From Nitrosomonas communis (GTDB lineage: Bacteria > Pseudomonadota > Gammaproteobacteria > Burkholderiales > Nitrosomonadaceae): a stretch of DNA of 64,000 nt. The first letter of the stretch is position 1. The number at the start of each line of letters is the position of its first letter. The DNA lies in contig NZ_FOUB01000004.1 of NCBI RefSeq assembly GCF_900114745.1, forward strand, positions 62,001 through 126,000. The letters run 5' to 3'. Below the pieces are notes generated by a model that worked only from the letters and a program-made list of their open reading frames with translations, was not told where the DNA came from and did not search any database. A program made the position numbers and the translations under genes. Shown one piece after another: positions 8,418-17,653 of this stretch.

Positions 8418-9077
8418 TGTTTTTCTCCGTTTATTTTAAGCTAATGTAACTAAATGATTCTTACCATCACGTTAATATTAAGAATTGCTATCGTATAGAT
8501 TCTTTATATCCTCCTTTAATGCGTATAAAAGTTGTGACAACTTATAATAAGCAATATCCATGCCAAAATATATTTACCTTATTAATCAACTTATTGCATT
8601 ATTACATTAGAAGAAAATTGCAAAAAATGTCGTCAATAATTAATCAATTTTCATAAAAAAATGTATTTAATGCATAACGCTTTGTTTTTAAAAGATTTAC
8701 TGTGTCGCAAATTAGCGACTATTTTTATATTTAATGTTCAAATATATGTTTTTAAATGGTTAAATTTGTCGTTGATTAGGAGTTGTGATGTAAAAATGAC
8801 CCTGGTACTGAGAAATCCACGCGAATGTGTAAGTAAATTCAATGTTTTATTGTAGATTTTATTTAAGAATGAGGACTCAGTCGGCAAATGCGTACTTTGA
8901 ATTCAACCGACTGAACATAGTGAGTTTCATGCAGCGCTATAATCCTTAGCTCAAAGAATTCGATATCCCAAAAGTCATAAACCATTTTGTGCCCGAGGTA
9001 TGCTGAATTGCGTGGAACTCAAAGCCTCTAAAATAGAGACATGAAATGGAGAGCAAAGATAGAATAATTGCCCGATA
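8418..9077. other. AT-rich non-coding stretch
   Basis: Upstream region of the RTX-like gene. It is strongly AT-rich. A 64-codon frame at 8661-8855 has no recognisable features and looks accidental. No RNA gene is apparent. Confidence 0.5.
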
Positions 9078-9503
9078 CGCTATAGCCAGGAATTTCGTGA
9101 GCAGCTGGTTGAGTTTTTGAAGAAGTAGGGTAATTCAGGTTGAAGCCGCAAAACGGCTATCCTTCTCTCCCCAAGGGAGCGTTAAAGAATTGAGTTTGTG
9201 CTAATAGACAAGGCGAGTTTACTAAGCTAGGAAGCACCAGAAACCGCTGGGTGAGCTTGAATGAGAGCACTCCAGAATCAAGCGTGAGTTGGCAGAAACC
9301 AAAATGGAGCAAGATTTCATAAAAAAGTGTGCGGTCTATTTCGCGAGGGAGTTGTGATGAAATACGGTTTATGCAAGAAACTGGGTTTACGTTGTAAGCA
9401 AAAACACAAATTCAAAGTGACTACTCATTCTAATCATTGCTTACCGGCCTCCCGATATTTTGAATTGGGTATGTGCTATTTACAATTTAAAGTTCAGTTA
9501 TAA
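9078..9503 (+). pseudogene. IS3-family orfA/orfB remnant
   Basis: OrfA fragments are RYSQEFREQLVEFLKK at 9078 and, in a different frame, RIKRELAETKMEQDFIKK with CAVYFAREL ending at TGA 9355-9357, the conserved end of IS3-group OrfA. OrfB begins with the overlapping ATG at 9357 (MKYGLCKKLGL). It then jumps to an internal OrfB segment (KQKHKFKVTTHSNHCLP), so most of the N-terminus and the whole DDE core are missing. It is an eroded internal-deletion relic. Confidence 0.6.
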
Positions 9504-9817
9504 ATTGAATTTTAGCTCAACAGACAGGATATTAATCCCGTAGAATTTATTCCATTTCTAAATCAAAACTGACTTTGCCGGCTTCGCCTTGCCGTATTAT
9601 TTATACTGTCTACGGCTCGCCTTCGCGTTATTTTTGATTTAGAAATGGAATAATAAACCATCCACTAAAGTGATATCAACAGCAACTGAAAAAATATGTT
9701 ACTGTTTTTTTACTTTAATTAAAGCAGCGCAGTCGTTAATTGCTTCAGCAAGACTTTCATAAGCAAGGTCATTCCAACTTTGGGGAATTTCCAAATTGAG
9801 CGAAATTAAAGAAGTAG
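9504..9817. other. Intergenic; holds one palindromic repeat
   Basis: Apart from the dispersed repeat at 9549-9653, no gene or RNA feature is visible between the IS3 relic and the IS5-family element. Confidence 0.5.
9549..9653 (+). repeat. Dispersed palindromic element, copy 1 (orientation A)
   Basis: Termini ATTCCATTTCTAAATCAAA and TTTGATTTAGAAATGGAAT form 19-bp inverted repeats. The interior reads GACTTTGCCGGCTTCGCCTT then GCCGTATTATTTATACTGTC. It has no coding capacity and is a MITE-like unit of the 13-copy family in this window. Confidence 0.95.
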
Positions 9818-10679
9818 CTAGGGTCTGTTAACGTTTTAAGGTAAGTATTTCATAGATAGAAACAAACTCGTAAGATTGGGTTTCCTATATCCCCAACAAA
9901 ACGAGTTTGCGATGCCGCGATGGATGCTCAATGATGAGTTCTGGTCGAAGCTGGAGAAGATTCTGCTTCAAGAAGCGATGGATAACAAGCGCAATCTGCG
10001 CATGACGGTAGAAGGCATACTGTATCGAATGCGGGGTGGTTGTTTGTGGTGAAACCTGCCCAAGGCGTTCGGCTGCTGGAATTCCATCTATAAAAGATTC
10101 AATGCATGGTCATTGAGCAGGAAAGGGTTCAATATTTTCAAAGCATTGGCTATTGATCCGGATTGGGAATGGAAATTTATGGATGGCAGCTATATTAAAG
10201 CGCAAAGCCAAGTGCGGGAGCGGCGAGTCAAGAACCGCAGGCTGAAGGCCAAAAGCCGTGCAGGCAATACCACAAAGATTCACTTAGCGGTTGATGGTTA
10301 TGGTTTGCCAGTTGAGTTTGAAATTACCGGTGGAGAAGTCAATGACTGTTCTGCAGCACCTGATTTGATTGCCAGGCTGACTGACGCAAAAGCGATGATT
10401 GCGGACAAGGGCTATGACAGCGAATAAATACGGGAACAGATAACGAAGAAGGGGGCTCGGGCTGTGATATCGAGAAAGCCCAACTCGTTGGAGGGTAATG
10501 CAGATATAGATTGGGGTTTATATCGATACCGGCATTGGGTAGAGAATGCTTTTGCCCGGCTAAAGCAGTATCGGGCAATAGGGACACGATACGACAAACT
10601 GAAGCGAAATTATGAAAGTATGGTAGCTATGGCGTGTGGATATCTGTGGCTACCTATGTGAAATGTCAACAGACCCTAG
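9818..10679 (+). mobile_element. IS5-family insertion sequence with intact ends
   Basis: Imperfect terminal inverted repeats begin GGGTCTGTTAACG on the left and GGGTCTGTTGACA on the right. They are bracketed by CTAG at 9818-9821 and 10676-10679, consistent with the YTAR-type target duplication of IS5-group elements. It carries a single transposase frame interrupted by two stops. Confidence 0.85.
9912..10661 (+). pseudogene. IS5-family transposase with two in-frame stops
   Basis: One continuous frame of 249 codons reads MPRWMLNDEFWSKLEKILL, then TVEGILYRMRGG, NLPKAFGCWNSIYKRFNAWS, the DDE-type MDGSYIKAQSQ (first Asp), KIHLAVDGYGLPVEFEITGG and IADKGYDSE (second Asp), and finally YRYRHWVENAFARLKQYRAI (the Glu region). 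A TGA at 10050-10052 and a TAA at 10425-10427 interrupt it with no frameshift. Inactivation looks recent, since the termini and target duplication are intact. Full-length product would need readthrough of both stops. Confidence 0.9.
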
Positions 10680-10880
10680 CGTAAGAGAGAATCTTGGTGA
10701 CAGACCTTACATTTGGCATTCTTTTTACTTTTTCCAATTTGCTCATGCCAAATGTATGGTCTGACTAAAGCCTGCTAAAACCGGATCTGCTGCTCTTTGA
10801 AATTGAAAATTGACCTTAACCTTAGCTTTTTCCAAAGCTAGAAACTATTTCTGAATTGGGTGTGAACTTTAATGGTATGT

Positions 10881-11078
10881 TTAGCCTTCTTTGTTCAAAG
10901 CATCGCATTTATCGATAAACGCTTGCCGTTCAGTTTCATTGTTTCTAAAAGCTGTCAGTGCTTTCTCCATTCCTTTTCCCGAACAATTGACTGCATTGGC
11001 TTCGGGAGGTCCTCCGTCGCAACCAATCAGCGCGATACTAAGGCCAATAATACAAACGAAGCTAAATTTAATACGCAT
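10881..11078 (-). CDS. Small putative lipoprotein
   Basis: The 65-residue protein starts MRIKFSFVCIIGLSIALIGC, a short signal peptide ending in a lipobox-like IALIGC, followed by a small hydrophilic domain rich in charged residues (GKGMEKALTAFRNNETER) with two further cysteines. Function is unknown. The real signal-peptide structure argues for a genuine gene, although it stands alone between an IS and another small gene. Confidence 0.55.
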   Translation of the reverse strand: MRIKFSFVCIIGLSIALIGCDGGPPEANAVNCSGKGMEKALTAFRNNETERQAFIDKCDALNKEG

Positions 11079-11263
11079 CCAAAATTCTCCTCTATAAAAT
11101 TTTACTCTGGCTTGATTACATGCCAGAGTTCTTGATTGCTTGGCGTTGGCCGACCATACGAACCTAACCCTATCATTCTACCTGAATTAGATGACGCTGT
11201 ATTGCTGGCAATAATATTCACCAAAAATATAAACCATTACCTTATCTTGTCAGGTGATGTAGT

Positions 11264-11569
11264 CTAAGTGTTATAGCATATCGCTTTGAACAAACTTTCC
11301 CTGGCGTAATGTAAGAAATAAGACAATGCTTCGGGATCTGTCTTGCATTTGTCGATCACCAAGTGATGATCTTCTTCAGGTTCGCCAATCTGAAATAACC
11401 ATACGCGAATGATTTTAAGATCGTTCGCTAAATCTTTGGATGATTTAGATCGTATTAAATCTTGGCTACTTGATACGATCTCAGTACGAGCAAATTCCTG
11501 AGCTGGTCTATCCATAATAGAGATATCATTCGATTTGAATTTAAGTGTTTGCCGTTTAGGTTTGCTCAT
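11264..11569 (-). CDS. Hypothetical protein, 101 residues
   Basis: A hydrophilic, charged protein (starts MSKPKRQTLKFKSNDISIMD) with no signal peptide or membrane segment. The C-terminal half (IIRVWLFQIGEPEEDHHLV, ALSYFLHYARESLFKAI) looks folded and helical. I do not recognise a family. It is isolated; the nearest genes are a small lipoprotein and a secreted nuclease. Confidence 0.5.
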   Translation of the reverse strand: MSKPKRQTLKFKSNDISIMDRPAQEFARTEIVSSSQDLIRSKSSKDLANDLKIIRVWLFQIGEPEEDHHLVIDKCKTDPEALSYFLHYARESLFKAICYNT

Positions 11570-12144
11570 GGTTTTATTTAAATATTATGTGATATTGATG
11601 CCAAGTTGCTAATAAAAAAAGAAAAACATGATTGCTATGAGCAAAAAACTATGAAAAGCGTTCAGACTATTTTTTAGTTGTTTCAAAAAGAAATAATAAT
11701 CTTAATAAATACAATAATATAAAACTTGTGTAAGTTATTAGCAAGCTTTATGGTACTGATTATATTGATTTTTGTAATGCTATTAGCATGTGGGAATCTG
11801 GCAGCTATTTCATCGATATTGATTCATCTATTCCAGAATTTGATAGATATATTATATATCTTTGATTTATATTGATTATTTTTAGTAAAATTATTATTCA
11901 GGGTAGTTAGAGGTGCCTGAATTATTTGAGTAATCATTAATAAGAGGAATTTTATTTATTTTAAAGCGATTGATTTTCAGTATTATCTTTAACCTACCCT
12001 AAAAGTGGTTTTTGAATTTATAGAAAGTTTTTTGCATTCTTTTAAAATATTTGATTTTGCATCTCACTTAACATGACAGAGAGATTTAGGTTAAATGCTC
12101 GGCAACCGGACAGGCGAAACTTCTGATCATTGTTTGCTGTGCAG
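11570..12144. other. AT-rich gap without visible genes
   Basis: Strongly AT-rich sequence with no frame of convincing composition. I see no repeats shared with the rest of the window and no RNA feature. Confidence 0.4.
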
Positions 12145-12984
12145 TTAGCGCAAAATAAGTGCGCTAGGGTGATGGATCAATATTGAGTAGTGATCATTTC
12201 TATGAGATACCCATCCACGAATTTCCAGCGGTTTATGAAGGTAAGTTTCCAATGCTGGAAATAAGGCAAGGTTGTTATTATCGATCCGGATATCTACTTT
12301 ATTATTTAAAATCAATTGACTATACCGCTTATTTCTCTTCAATGACATGGGTGTTCCCAAGAAACGTTGCCAGCCCCGTGATTTCTGCGATATTTGCATA
12401 AGCGGTCGCGTACGATAGTCAGTTAGCGACCAAATTCCTGATTTTTGTCTTTCAGCTCGTTGCTGTGCCCTGATCATTGCATCAGCATGTCTGAGATTGG
12501 GCGGTAGTAAATTGACTACAGCCAATCCTTTTTCCACTAGCATAAGGTTAAGATGCTCTCCATTTGGCAGATAGAGATGAGCAAGCAAGCGATTATAATG
12601 ATCTTGTTTTTGTCGGTCATATTCCAAGTATACTTTCCGACCTTGTAATTTTTTCTGTAACCATTCTTTAGCAGCTATGCTGCCAGGTTCTCCATCGCGA
12701 TAACGGCTTTTGACTTCGGGTGCATTAACCCCCAGCAATCTCACGCGTTCTCCTCCTTTTAACATAACAGTATCGCCATCCAATACTTTAACAACTTGAT
12801 GCTGGGCTCGATGTGGGGTTGGTGATAAATTTAATGGTTTAGCATCAGGAGCGGGGATATCTGAATAGGTGATACTCCCTTGCGCATCTTTGGTACGATA
12901 GATTGTGTCAGCAGCACAACCAGGTAAATACAGACCAATGAAAACAGTTAACCACCAGAATGATATTTTTATGATCGGTTTCAT
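12145..12984 (-). CDS. Exported thermonuclease-like protein (DUF4124 + SNase domain)
   Basis: The 279-residue protein has an N-terminal signal segment ending near LPGCAAD, a short DUF4124-like motif (IYRTKDAQGSITYSDIP, residues about 28-45), and a staphylococcal-nuclease-like domain (about 60-195). In that domain VKVLDGDTVML, RVRLLGVNAPEVKS and YNRLLAHLYLPNG hold the expected Asp, Arg and Arg catalytic positions. The family hydrolyses DNA or RNA in a Ca-dependent way, probably in the periplasm or outside. A C-terminal extension of about 80 residues resembles small nucleic-acid-binding folds (IRGWVSHRNDHYSILIHHP). It stands alone; the following gap holds two palindromic elements. Confidence 0.8.
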   Translation of the reverse strand: MKPIIKISFWWLTVFIGLYLPGCAADTIYRTKDAQGSITYSDIPAPDAKPLNLSPTPHRAQHQVVKVLDGDTVMLKGGERVRLLGVNAPEVKSRYRDGEPGSIAAKEWLQKKLQGRKVYLEYDRQKQDHYNRLLAHLYLPNGEHLNLMLVEKGLAVVNLLPPNLRHADAMIRAQQRAERQKSGIWSLTDYRTRPLMQISQKSRGWQRFLGTPMSLKRNKRYSQLILNNKVDIRIDNNNLALFPALETYLHKPLEIRGWVSHRNDHYSILIHHPSALILR

Positions 12985-13056
12985 CTATTGCATGGCTTTA
13001 CAATGAAGTTTAGGCAGTGCCTTTCTATTTGAGTGGTTATATAATTTTATTATTTA

Positions 13057-13159
13057 ATCCCATTTCCAAATCAAAACTGACTTTGTTGGCTTCACCTTGC
13101 CGTATTATTCATACTGTCTGCAGCTCGCCTTCGCGTCATTTTTGATTTAGAAATGGAAT
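13057..13159 (+). repeat. Dispersed palindromic element, copy 2 (orientation A)
   Basis: Termini ATCCCATTTCCAAATCAAA and TTTGATTTAGAAATGGAAT; interior matches copy 1 with a few substitutions (CTTTGTTGGCTTCACCTTGC). Confidence 0.93.
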
Positions 13160-13328
13160 AAGCACCTGAAGCCTTTGTTGAAGAGAGGAATTGGCTGTAG
13201 CAATTGATAAAATGATTGATACAGCTTCTGAGCCAATTTCAAATATCGTTGCAGCAATTATTTTTTAATAATGTAATGATATAGAACTTAATTGGCTATT
13301 GATTCTAGTCTGGCTAGCTTTATTTCTT

Positions 13329-13431
13329 ATTCCATTTCTAGATCAAAACTGACTTTGTCGACTTCACTTTGCCGTATTATTGATACTGTCTGCGGCTCGC
13401 CTTCGCGTCATTTTTGATTTAGAAATGGAAT
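13329..13431 (+). repeat. Dispersed palindromic element, copy 3 (orientation A)
   Basis: Termini ATTCCATTTCTAGATCAAA and TTTGATTTAGAAATGGAAT; interior GACTTTGTCGACTTCACTTT. Direct neighbour of copy 2. Confidence 0.93.
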
Positions 13432-13626
13432 TACAATCTTTACTGGAGCTTTGGTAATTTTTGCATTTTGAACATATCATTGATTTTTTGTGTGGAAAGC
13501 ATAAAAATAGCATTGAGTTACTGATTTTTTATAAATAATTAAAAGATAAAATCATATCCATGAGCAATATGGATTAAAATCCAGCATTCTGCTTAAAATA
13601 TATCAATCCATAGTTAGTCCTAAGTA

Positions 13627-14436
13627 ATGTCTGCCCCACTGATCGAAATCAAAGATCTTGCCTTTTCATATAATACTCGTCCCATTCTGAGAAGTGTCAA
13701 TATGACTATGCCTCGAGGCAAGGTCATTGCTATTATGGGGGGAAGTGGTTCAGGTAAGACTACCTTGTTGCGTTTGATTGGTGGAGAAATCAAACCAATT
13801 GCAGGTTATGTCAAAGTTGCTGATCAGGTAGTACATAAACTCAGCAGAAATGATCTTTTTAAAGTACGCAGAAAAATGGGGATGTTGTTCCAGTTTGGCG
13901 CCTTGTTTACTGATCTATCCGTGTTCGACAATGTTGCTTTTCAGATACGTGAGCATACCAATCTTCCCGAATCCATGATCCGTGATTTAGTATTGATGAA
14001 ACTACATGCAGTGGGCTTGCGCGGAGCTTATCACCTGATGCCGGCAGAACTTTCAGGCGGTATGGCGCGGCGTGTTGCCTTAGCTCGCTCGATTGCGCTT
14101 GATCCCATGCTGATCATGTATGACGAACCTTTTACCGGACTGGATCCCATTTCATTAAGTGTCATTGGTAGTCTTATTCGCCGGTTAACAGATGCGTTGG
14201 GGATGACTTCAATTGTAGTGACACATGATGTGCAAGAATCCTTAAGAATTGTAGATTACGTCTATTTTCTGGCAGATGGAGTCATCGCAGCGCATGGAAC
14301 TCCGCAAGAAGTAAAGGAATCGGTTGCTCCATTTGTGCATCAATTTGTGCATGGTGAAGAAGATGGGCCGGTTCCTTTTCATTATCCTGCAGAAGCTTAT
14401 CAAGAGGATTTGAGGCTGGAGACTCATTTTGCCTAA
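13627..14436 (+). CDS. mlaF: Mla phospholipid transport ATPase
   Basis: The 269-residue ABC ATPase of the Mla system drives retrograde or anterograde phospholipid transport between outer and inner membrane with MlaE, MlaD and MlaB. Walker A is GGSGSGKTTL, the signature is LSGGMARRVALARS, and Walker B is LIMYDEPFTGLDP, followed by the switch His (VVTHD). It is the first gene of mlaFEDCB; its stop overlaps the TTG start of mlaE. The start ATG at 13627 gives MSAPLIEIKDL, the usual family N-terminus. Confidence 0.95.
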   Translation: MSAPLIEIKDLAFSYNTRPILRSVNMTMPRGKVIAIMGGSGSGKTTLLRLIGGEIKPIAGYVKVADQVVHKLSRNDLFKVRRKMGMLFQFGALFTDLSVFDNVAFQIREHTNLPESMIRDLVLMKLHAVGLRGAYHLMPAELSGGMARRVALARSIALDPMLIMYDEPFTGLDPISLSVIGSLIRRLTDALGMTSIVVTHDVQESLRIVDYVYFLADGVIAAHGTPQEVKESVAPFVHQFVHGEEDGPVPFHYPAEAYQEDLRLETHFA

Positions 14437-15226
14437 GCGCATTATTACCAGTATCCAGGCTATCGGGCATCGGGTGATTGATAGCATTTGGCGTTTAGGT
14501 CGCGCAGCGCGCTTTTTTGCCCTGGTGCTCCTGAAATCAACGACAAGTTTCTTACGTTTTAGTCTCGTTATACGTGAAATTTATTTTGTCGGTGTATTAT
14601 CGCTCATCATTATTCTGGTGTCAGGCCTGTTTGTTGGAATGGTATTAGGTTTGCAAGGATACGAGACACTGCAGAAGTATGGTTCTGAATCAGCAGTCGG
14701 AACGCTCGTGGCATTGTCTCTGGTGCGAGAACTGGGGCCAGTAATGGCAGCATTGTTGTTTGCAAGTCGCGCGGGTTCTGCCATCACTGCGGAGATAGGT
14801 TTGATGAAAGCGACTGAACAGTTATCTGCCATGGCGATGATGGCGGTGGACCCGGTTGCACGCGTGGTGGCACCACGCTTTTGGGCAGGGGTTATTTCCA
14901 TGCCACTACTGGCAGCCCTCTTTTCTGTCTTAGGCGTATTTGGAGGCTATTTAGTAACAGTTATTTTCATTGGGGTTGATGAAGGTTCATTTTGGTCCTC
15001 CATGCAGAATGCGGTCGATTTTCGTTATGACATTGTAAATGGTGTCATCAAAAGCTGCTTTTTCGGTGTGGCAGTGACAGCGATAGCAGTTTTTGAAGGG
15101 TTTGATGCACCTCCTACAGCTGAGGGAGTTTCAGGTGCGACCACCCGAACAGTAGTGACTTCTGCGCTGGCAATTCTGGGATTGGATTTTGTTTTAACCT
15201 CTTTTATGTTTAGAGGAGTAGATTGA
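14429..15226 (+). CDS. mlaE: Mla phospholipid transport permease
   Basis: The 265-residue integral inner-membrane permease of the MlaFEDB complex has about five or six membrane segments. Family-typical stretches are REIYFVGVLSLIIILVSG, GLQGYETLQKYGSESAVG, LVRELGPVMAALLFASRAGS, AITAEIGLMKATEQLSAM and the C-terminal GFDAPPTAEGVSGATTRTVV. It starts at a TTG overlapping the mlaF stop; an alternative GTG lies 45 bp further in. The stop overlaps the mlaD ATG (TGATG), indicating coupled translation. Confidence 0.95.
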   Translation: MPKRIITSIQAIGHRVIDSIWRLGRAARFFALVLLKSTTSFLRFSLVIREIYFVGVLSLIIILVSGLFVGMVLGLQGYETLQKYGSESAVGTLVALSLVRELGPVMAALLFASRAGSAITAEIGLMKATEQLSAMAMMAVDPVARVVAPRFWAGVISMPLLAALFSVLGVFGGYLVTVIFIGVDEGSFWSSMQNAVDFRYDIVNGVIKSCFFGVAVTAIAVFEGFDAPPTAEGVSGATTRTVVTSALAILGLDFVLTSFMFRGVD

Positions 15227-15684
15227 TGCCACGAACAATAATCGATTTTTGGGTGGGATTGTTCGTAATAGCCGGTATTGGAGCATTACTGATACTCGGA
15301 TTAAAAGTCGGGAATCTAACGAGTTATAATACTGGCGAAAGCTATACCCTTACAGGAAATTTTGAAAATATTGGTGGCCTTAAAATTAGAGCGCCTGTCA
15401 AAAGCTCGGGAGTAGTGGTAGGGCGTGTCACAGATATCCAGTTTAGCCTGGAAACCTACGATGCGCTGGTGACAATGGCTATCAATACTCATTATCGATT
15501 TCCTAAAGATACTTTTGCGAGCATTCTGACATCTGGGTTACTTGGGGAGCAATACATTGGCTTATCACCAGGAGGGGATGACGAGATGTTAGCGGAAGGC
15601 GATAAGATAATGAAAACCAATTCAGCTATGGTCCTGGAGGAGATGATTGGACGTTTTTTGTTCGATAAAGCTGCAGAGGATTAA
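15226..15684 (+). CDS. mlaD: Mla outer-membrane-lipid MCE protein
   Basis: MlaD is the membrane-anchored MCE-domain protein that forms a periplasmic hexameric ring on the MlaFE complex. The 152-residue product has one N-terminal anchor (FWVGLFVIAGIGALLILGL) and an MCE domain (about 38-115) with the motif NIGGLKIRAPVKSSGVVVG and the ring-pore stretch SGLLGEQYIGLSPGG. I use ATG 15226, preceded by AGAGGAG, rather than the TTG one codon upstream. Confidence 0.93.
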   Translation: MPRTIIDFWVGLFVIAGIGALLILGLKVGNLTSYNTGESYTLTGNFENIGGLKIRAPVKSSGVVVGRVTDIQFSLETYDALVTMAINTHYRFPKDTFASILTSGLLGEQYIGLSPGGDDEMLAEGDKIMKTNSAMVLEEMIGRFLFDKAAED

Positions 15685-15721
15685 CATTTCTTAATGATTG
15701 ATAAATTCTGATAAGGCAAAT

Positions 15722-16342
15722 ATGAAAGCACTTTTTAATAAAATTATTGTTCTGGTAACTTGTTTTTTATTGATTGTTCCGGTATCAGCCAAAGAGATAC
15801 CTCCCGATCAGCTAGTGAGAAATACAGTTGATGAAGTCATCACTATTCTTAAGCAGGATGATGGTATTAAAAAGGGTCAGAAAGATCGTGTTCTGGATTT
15901 AATTGAGACCAAAATACTTCCTCATTTCAATTTCACGCGTATGACTCAACTTGCAATGGGGAAAAACTGGTCTAAGGTTGAGGCTCAGCAACGCAAAGAG
16001 CTGGTGAGTGAATTTCAGACTTTACTCGTGAGAACTTACTCCAATGCACTTACGAATTACCGTGATGAAGTGATCGAAGTTGCGCCATTGACATCTCAAC
16101 CTGATGCCAAAACTACAAAGGTCAAAACACGTGTTATTCAAGGTCGTGGCAAAGAACCCGTTCCGATCGATTACAGCATGGAAAAAACCAACCAAGGTTG
16201 GAAGGTTTATGATGTGACCGTTGCTGGGGTCAGTCTGGTAACAAACTATCGAAGCACTTTTAATAGTGAAATTAAAAAAGCAGGGGTAGAGGGTCTGATT
16301 GCCTCACTTACGAAGAAGAATAAATCATTAGAAGGTCAATAA
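15722..16342 (+). CDS. mlaC: Mla periplasmic phospholipid-binding protein
   Basis: MlaC shuttles phospholipid across the periplasm between the outer-membrane MlaA complex and MlaFEDB. The product has a signal peptide (MKALFNKIIVLVTCFLLI, cleaved near VSAKE) and the MlaC/Ttg2D domain: PHFNFTRMTQLAMGKNW, FQTLLVRTYSNALTNYRD and GWKVYDVTVAGVSLVTNYR. The frame is open from 15698, but ATG 15722 has AAGG at a suitable distance and yields a proper signal peptide. It lies 37 bp after mlaD. Confidence 0.93.
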   Translation: MKALFNKIIVLVTCFLLIVPVSAKEIPPDQLVRNTVDEVITILKQDDGIKKGQKDRVLDLIETKILPHFNFTRMTQLAMGKNWSKVEAQQRKELVSEFQTLLVRTYSNALTNYRDEVIEVAPLTSQPDAKTTKVKTRVIQGRGKEPVPIDYSMEKTNQGWKVYDVTVAGVSLVTNYRSTFNSEIKKAGVEGLIASLTKKNKSLEGQ

Positions 16343-16377
16343 GCGATTGCATTCTCTTAGATCATTTTTGCAAAGCA

Positions 16378-16677
16378 ATGGTAATTCAGCGTGAAGGTAA
16401 AAGAATTTGCGTGCGTGGTGCGGTAATTTTCGATAATGTAGCCGAAATGACCCGACAGGGAATCGCTCTTCTTGATGAAGATGGCTTGATAGTTGATCTG
16501 GCAGAAGTTATTGAACTTGATTCATCCGCTATCAGCATGTTATTCGAATGGTTGCGTGTAGCTCATACCAGGAATCAGCAGCTCTATTATGCCAATTTAC
16601 CCGCGAATTTAGGCAGTCTTATGCAGCTATACGGCGTGACTGACTTTATTCCGTTTGATAACAATATTACGAAATAA
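16378..16677 (+). CDS. mlaB: STAS-domain Mla subunit
   Basis: The 99-residue cytoplasmic STAS protein fits MlaB, which binds MlaF and supports assembly and activity of the complex. Characteristic segments are GLIVDLAEVIELDSSAISML, followed by FEWLRVAHTRNQQLYYANLP and LYGVTDFIPF. The Asp-Ser-Ser at the end of the second strand is the usual STAS position. It closes the mla block 35 bp after mlaC and is followed by an ABC-2 exporter, an order common in betaproteobacteria. Confidence 0.88.
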   Translation: MVIQREGKRICVRGAVIFDNVAEMTRQGIALLDEDGLIVDLAEVIELDSSAISMLFEWLRVAHTRNQQLYYANLPANLGSLMQLYGVTDFIPFDNNITK

Positions 16678-16738
16678 AACTGCTCTTCCCCTATTCTATT
16701 TCATCTGATTGTCCTTTTTCTTCCAAGCTCGTTCTGCC

Positions 16739-17653
16739 ATGGTTGCAGCAATTGAAATCCACCAGCTTTATAAGTGTTATGGCGCTTTCTCTGCTCTGGA
16801 AAATATTAATCTTTCAATCCATCCGGGTGAATTCTTTGCTTTGCTAGGCCCTAATGGTGCAGGGAAAACGACGCTCATCAGTATCCTTGCAGGATTGACG
16901 TTGGCGACGAGCGGTCACGCTAAAATTATGGGGCATGACGTTGTTTCTGATTACGTTAATGCACGCAAAAATCTTGGGGTGGTGCCCCAGGAATTGGTGT
17001 TTGATCCATTTTTTACTGTCAGAGAAGCGCTCATCATTCAATCTGGCTATTACGGTATTAGAAAGAATGATGCTTGGATTGATGAGATTTTGCATCGCCT
17101 GGATCTTACTGATAAAGCCGATACCAATATGCGTGCACTCTCTGGCGGAATGAAACGGCGTGTATTAGTAGCCCAGGCGTTAGTGCACAAACCGCCTGTC
17201 ATCATTCTGGATGAACCCACTGCTGGTGTCGATGTAGAGCTAAGGCAAGCGCTATGGTTTTTTATTAATCAGCTAAACCGAGAGGGACATACGATTGTCC
17301 TGACTACCCATTATCTTGAAGAAGCAGAAGCATTATGTAATCGTGCTGCTATGCTCAAGCAGGGTAAAATTGTTGCATTAGATAGTATACGGAGCCTTAT
17401 TAATGGTATTCAGGGATTCTCAATCCAACTTCGGCTTTCTTCCGAAACATTGCCGCCTATTTTGCAAGAATGGCCTAGTAGCCGTCATGAGGGTTTGCAT
17501 ATCTTCAAAATAAAAGATTATTTCCAGGTTGAAACAATACTTGCGCTATTGCGTTCCGAGCATATACAAGTACTAGAAATGCAATTACAGCAGCCTGATC
17601 TGGAGGAAGTATTTGTAAAAATTATGGGAGCCGAGTCTTCGGAAGTATTATGA
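16739..17653 (+). CDS. ABC-2 exporter ATPase (YadG-like)
   Basis: ATP-binding subunit of a two-component ABC exporter. Walker A is GPNGAGKTTL, the signature LSGGMKRRVLVAQ, Walker B IIILDEPTAGVD, and the switch TTHYLEEAEALC. The C-terminal 80 residues form the extra domain usual for YadG/DrrA-type ATPases. A TTG at 16709 would add ten residues, but ATG 16739 (MVAAIEIHQLYKCYG) aligns better with relatives. Its last codons overlap the permease start, so the two form a unit; the substrate is unknown. Confidence 0.88.
   Translation: MVAAIEIHQLYKCYGAFSALENINLSIHPGEFFALLGPNGAGKTTLISILAGLTLATSGHAKIMGHDVVSDYVNARKNLGVVPQELVFDPFFTVREALIIQSGYYGIRKNDAWIDEILHRLDLTDKADTNMRALSGGMKRRVLVAQALVHKPPVIILDEPTAGVDVELRQALWFFINQLNREGHTIVLTTHYLEEAEALCNRAAMLKQGKIVALDSIRSLINGIQGFSIQLRLSSETLPPILQEWPSSRHEGLHIFKIKDYFQVETILALLRSEHIQVLEMQLQQPDLEEVFVKIMGAESSEVL

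Larger units (their letters stand above)
12985..13626. other. Intergenic; two palindromic repeats upstream of mla
   Basis: Contains two copies of the dispersed element in the same orientation, about 170 bp apart. The last 190 bases before mlaF are AT-rich and probably hold the mla promoter, which I cannot place with confidence. Confidence 0.5.

Noticed and set aside
8661-8855. 64-codon plus-strand frame
   Set aside because: Very AT-rich, no ribosome-binding site, no family resemblance; probably chance.
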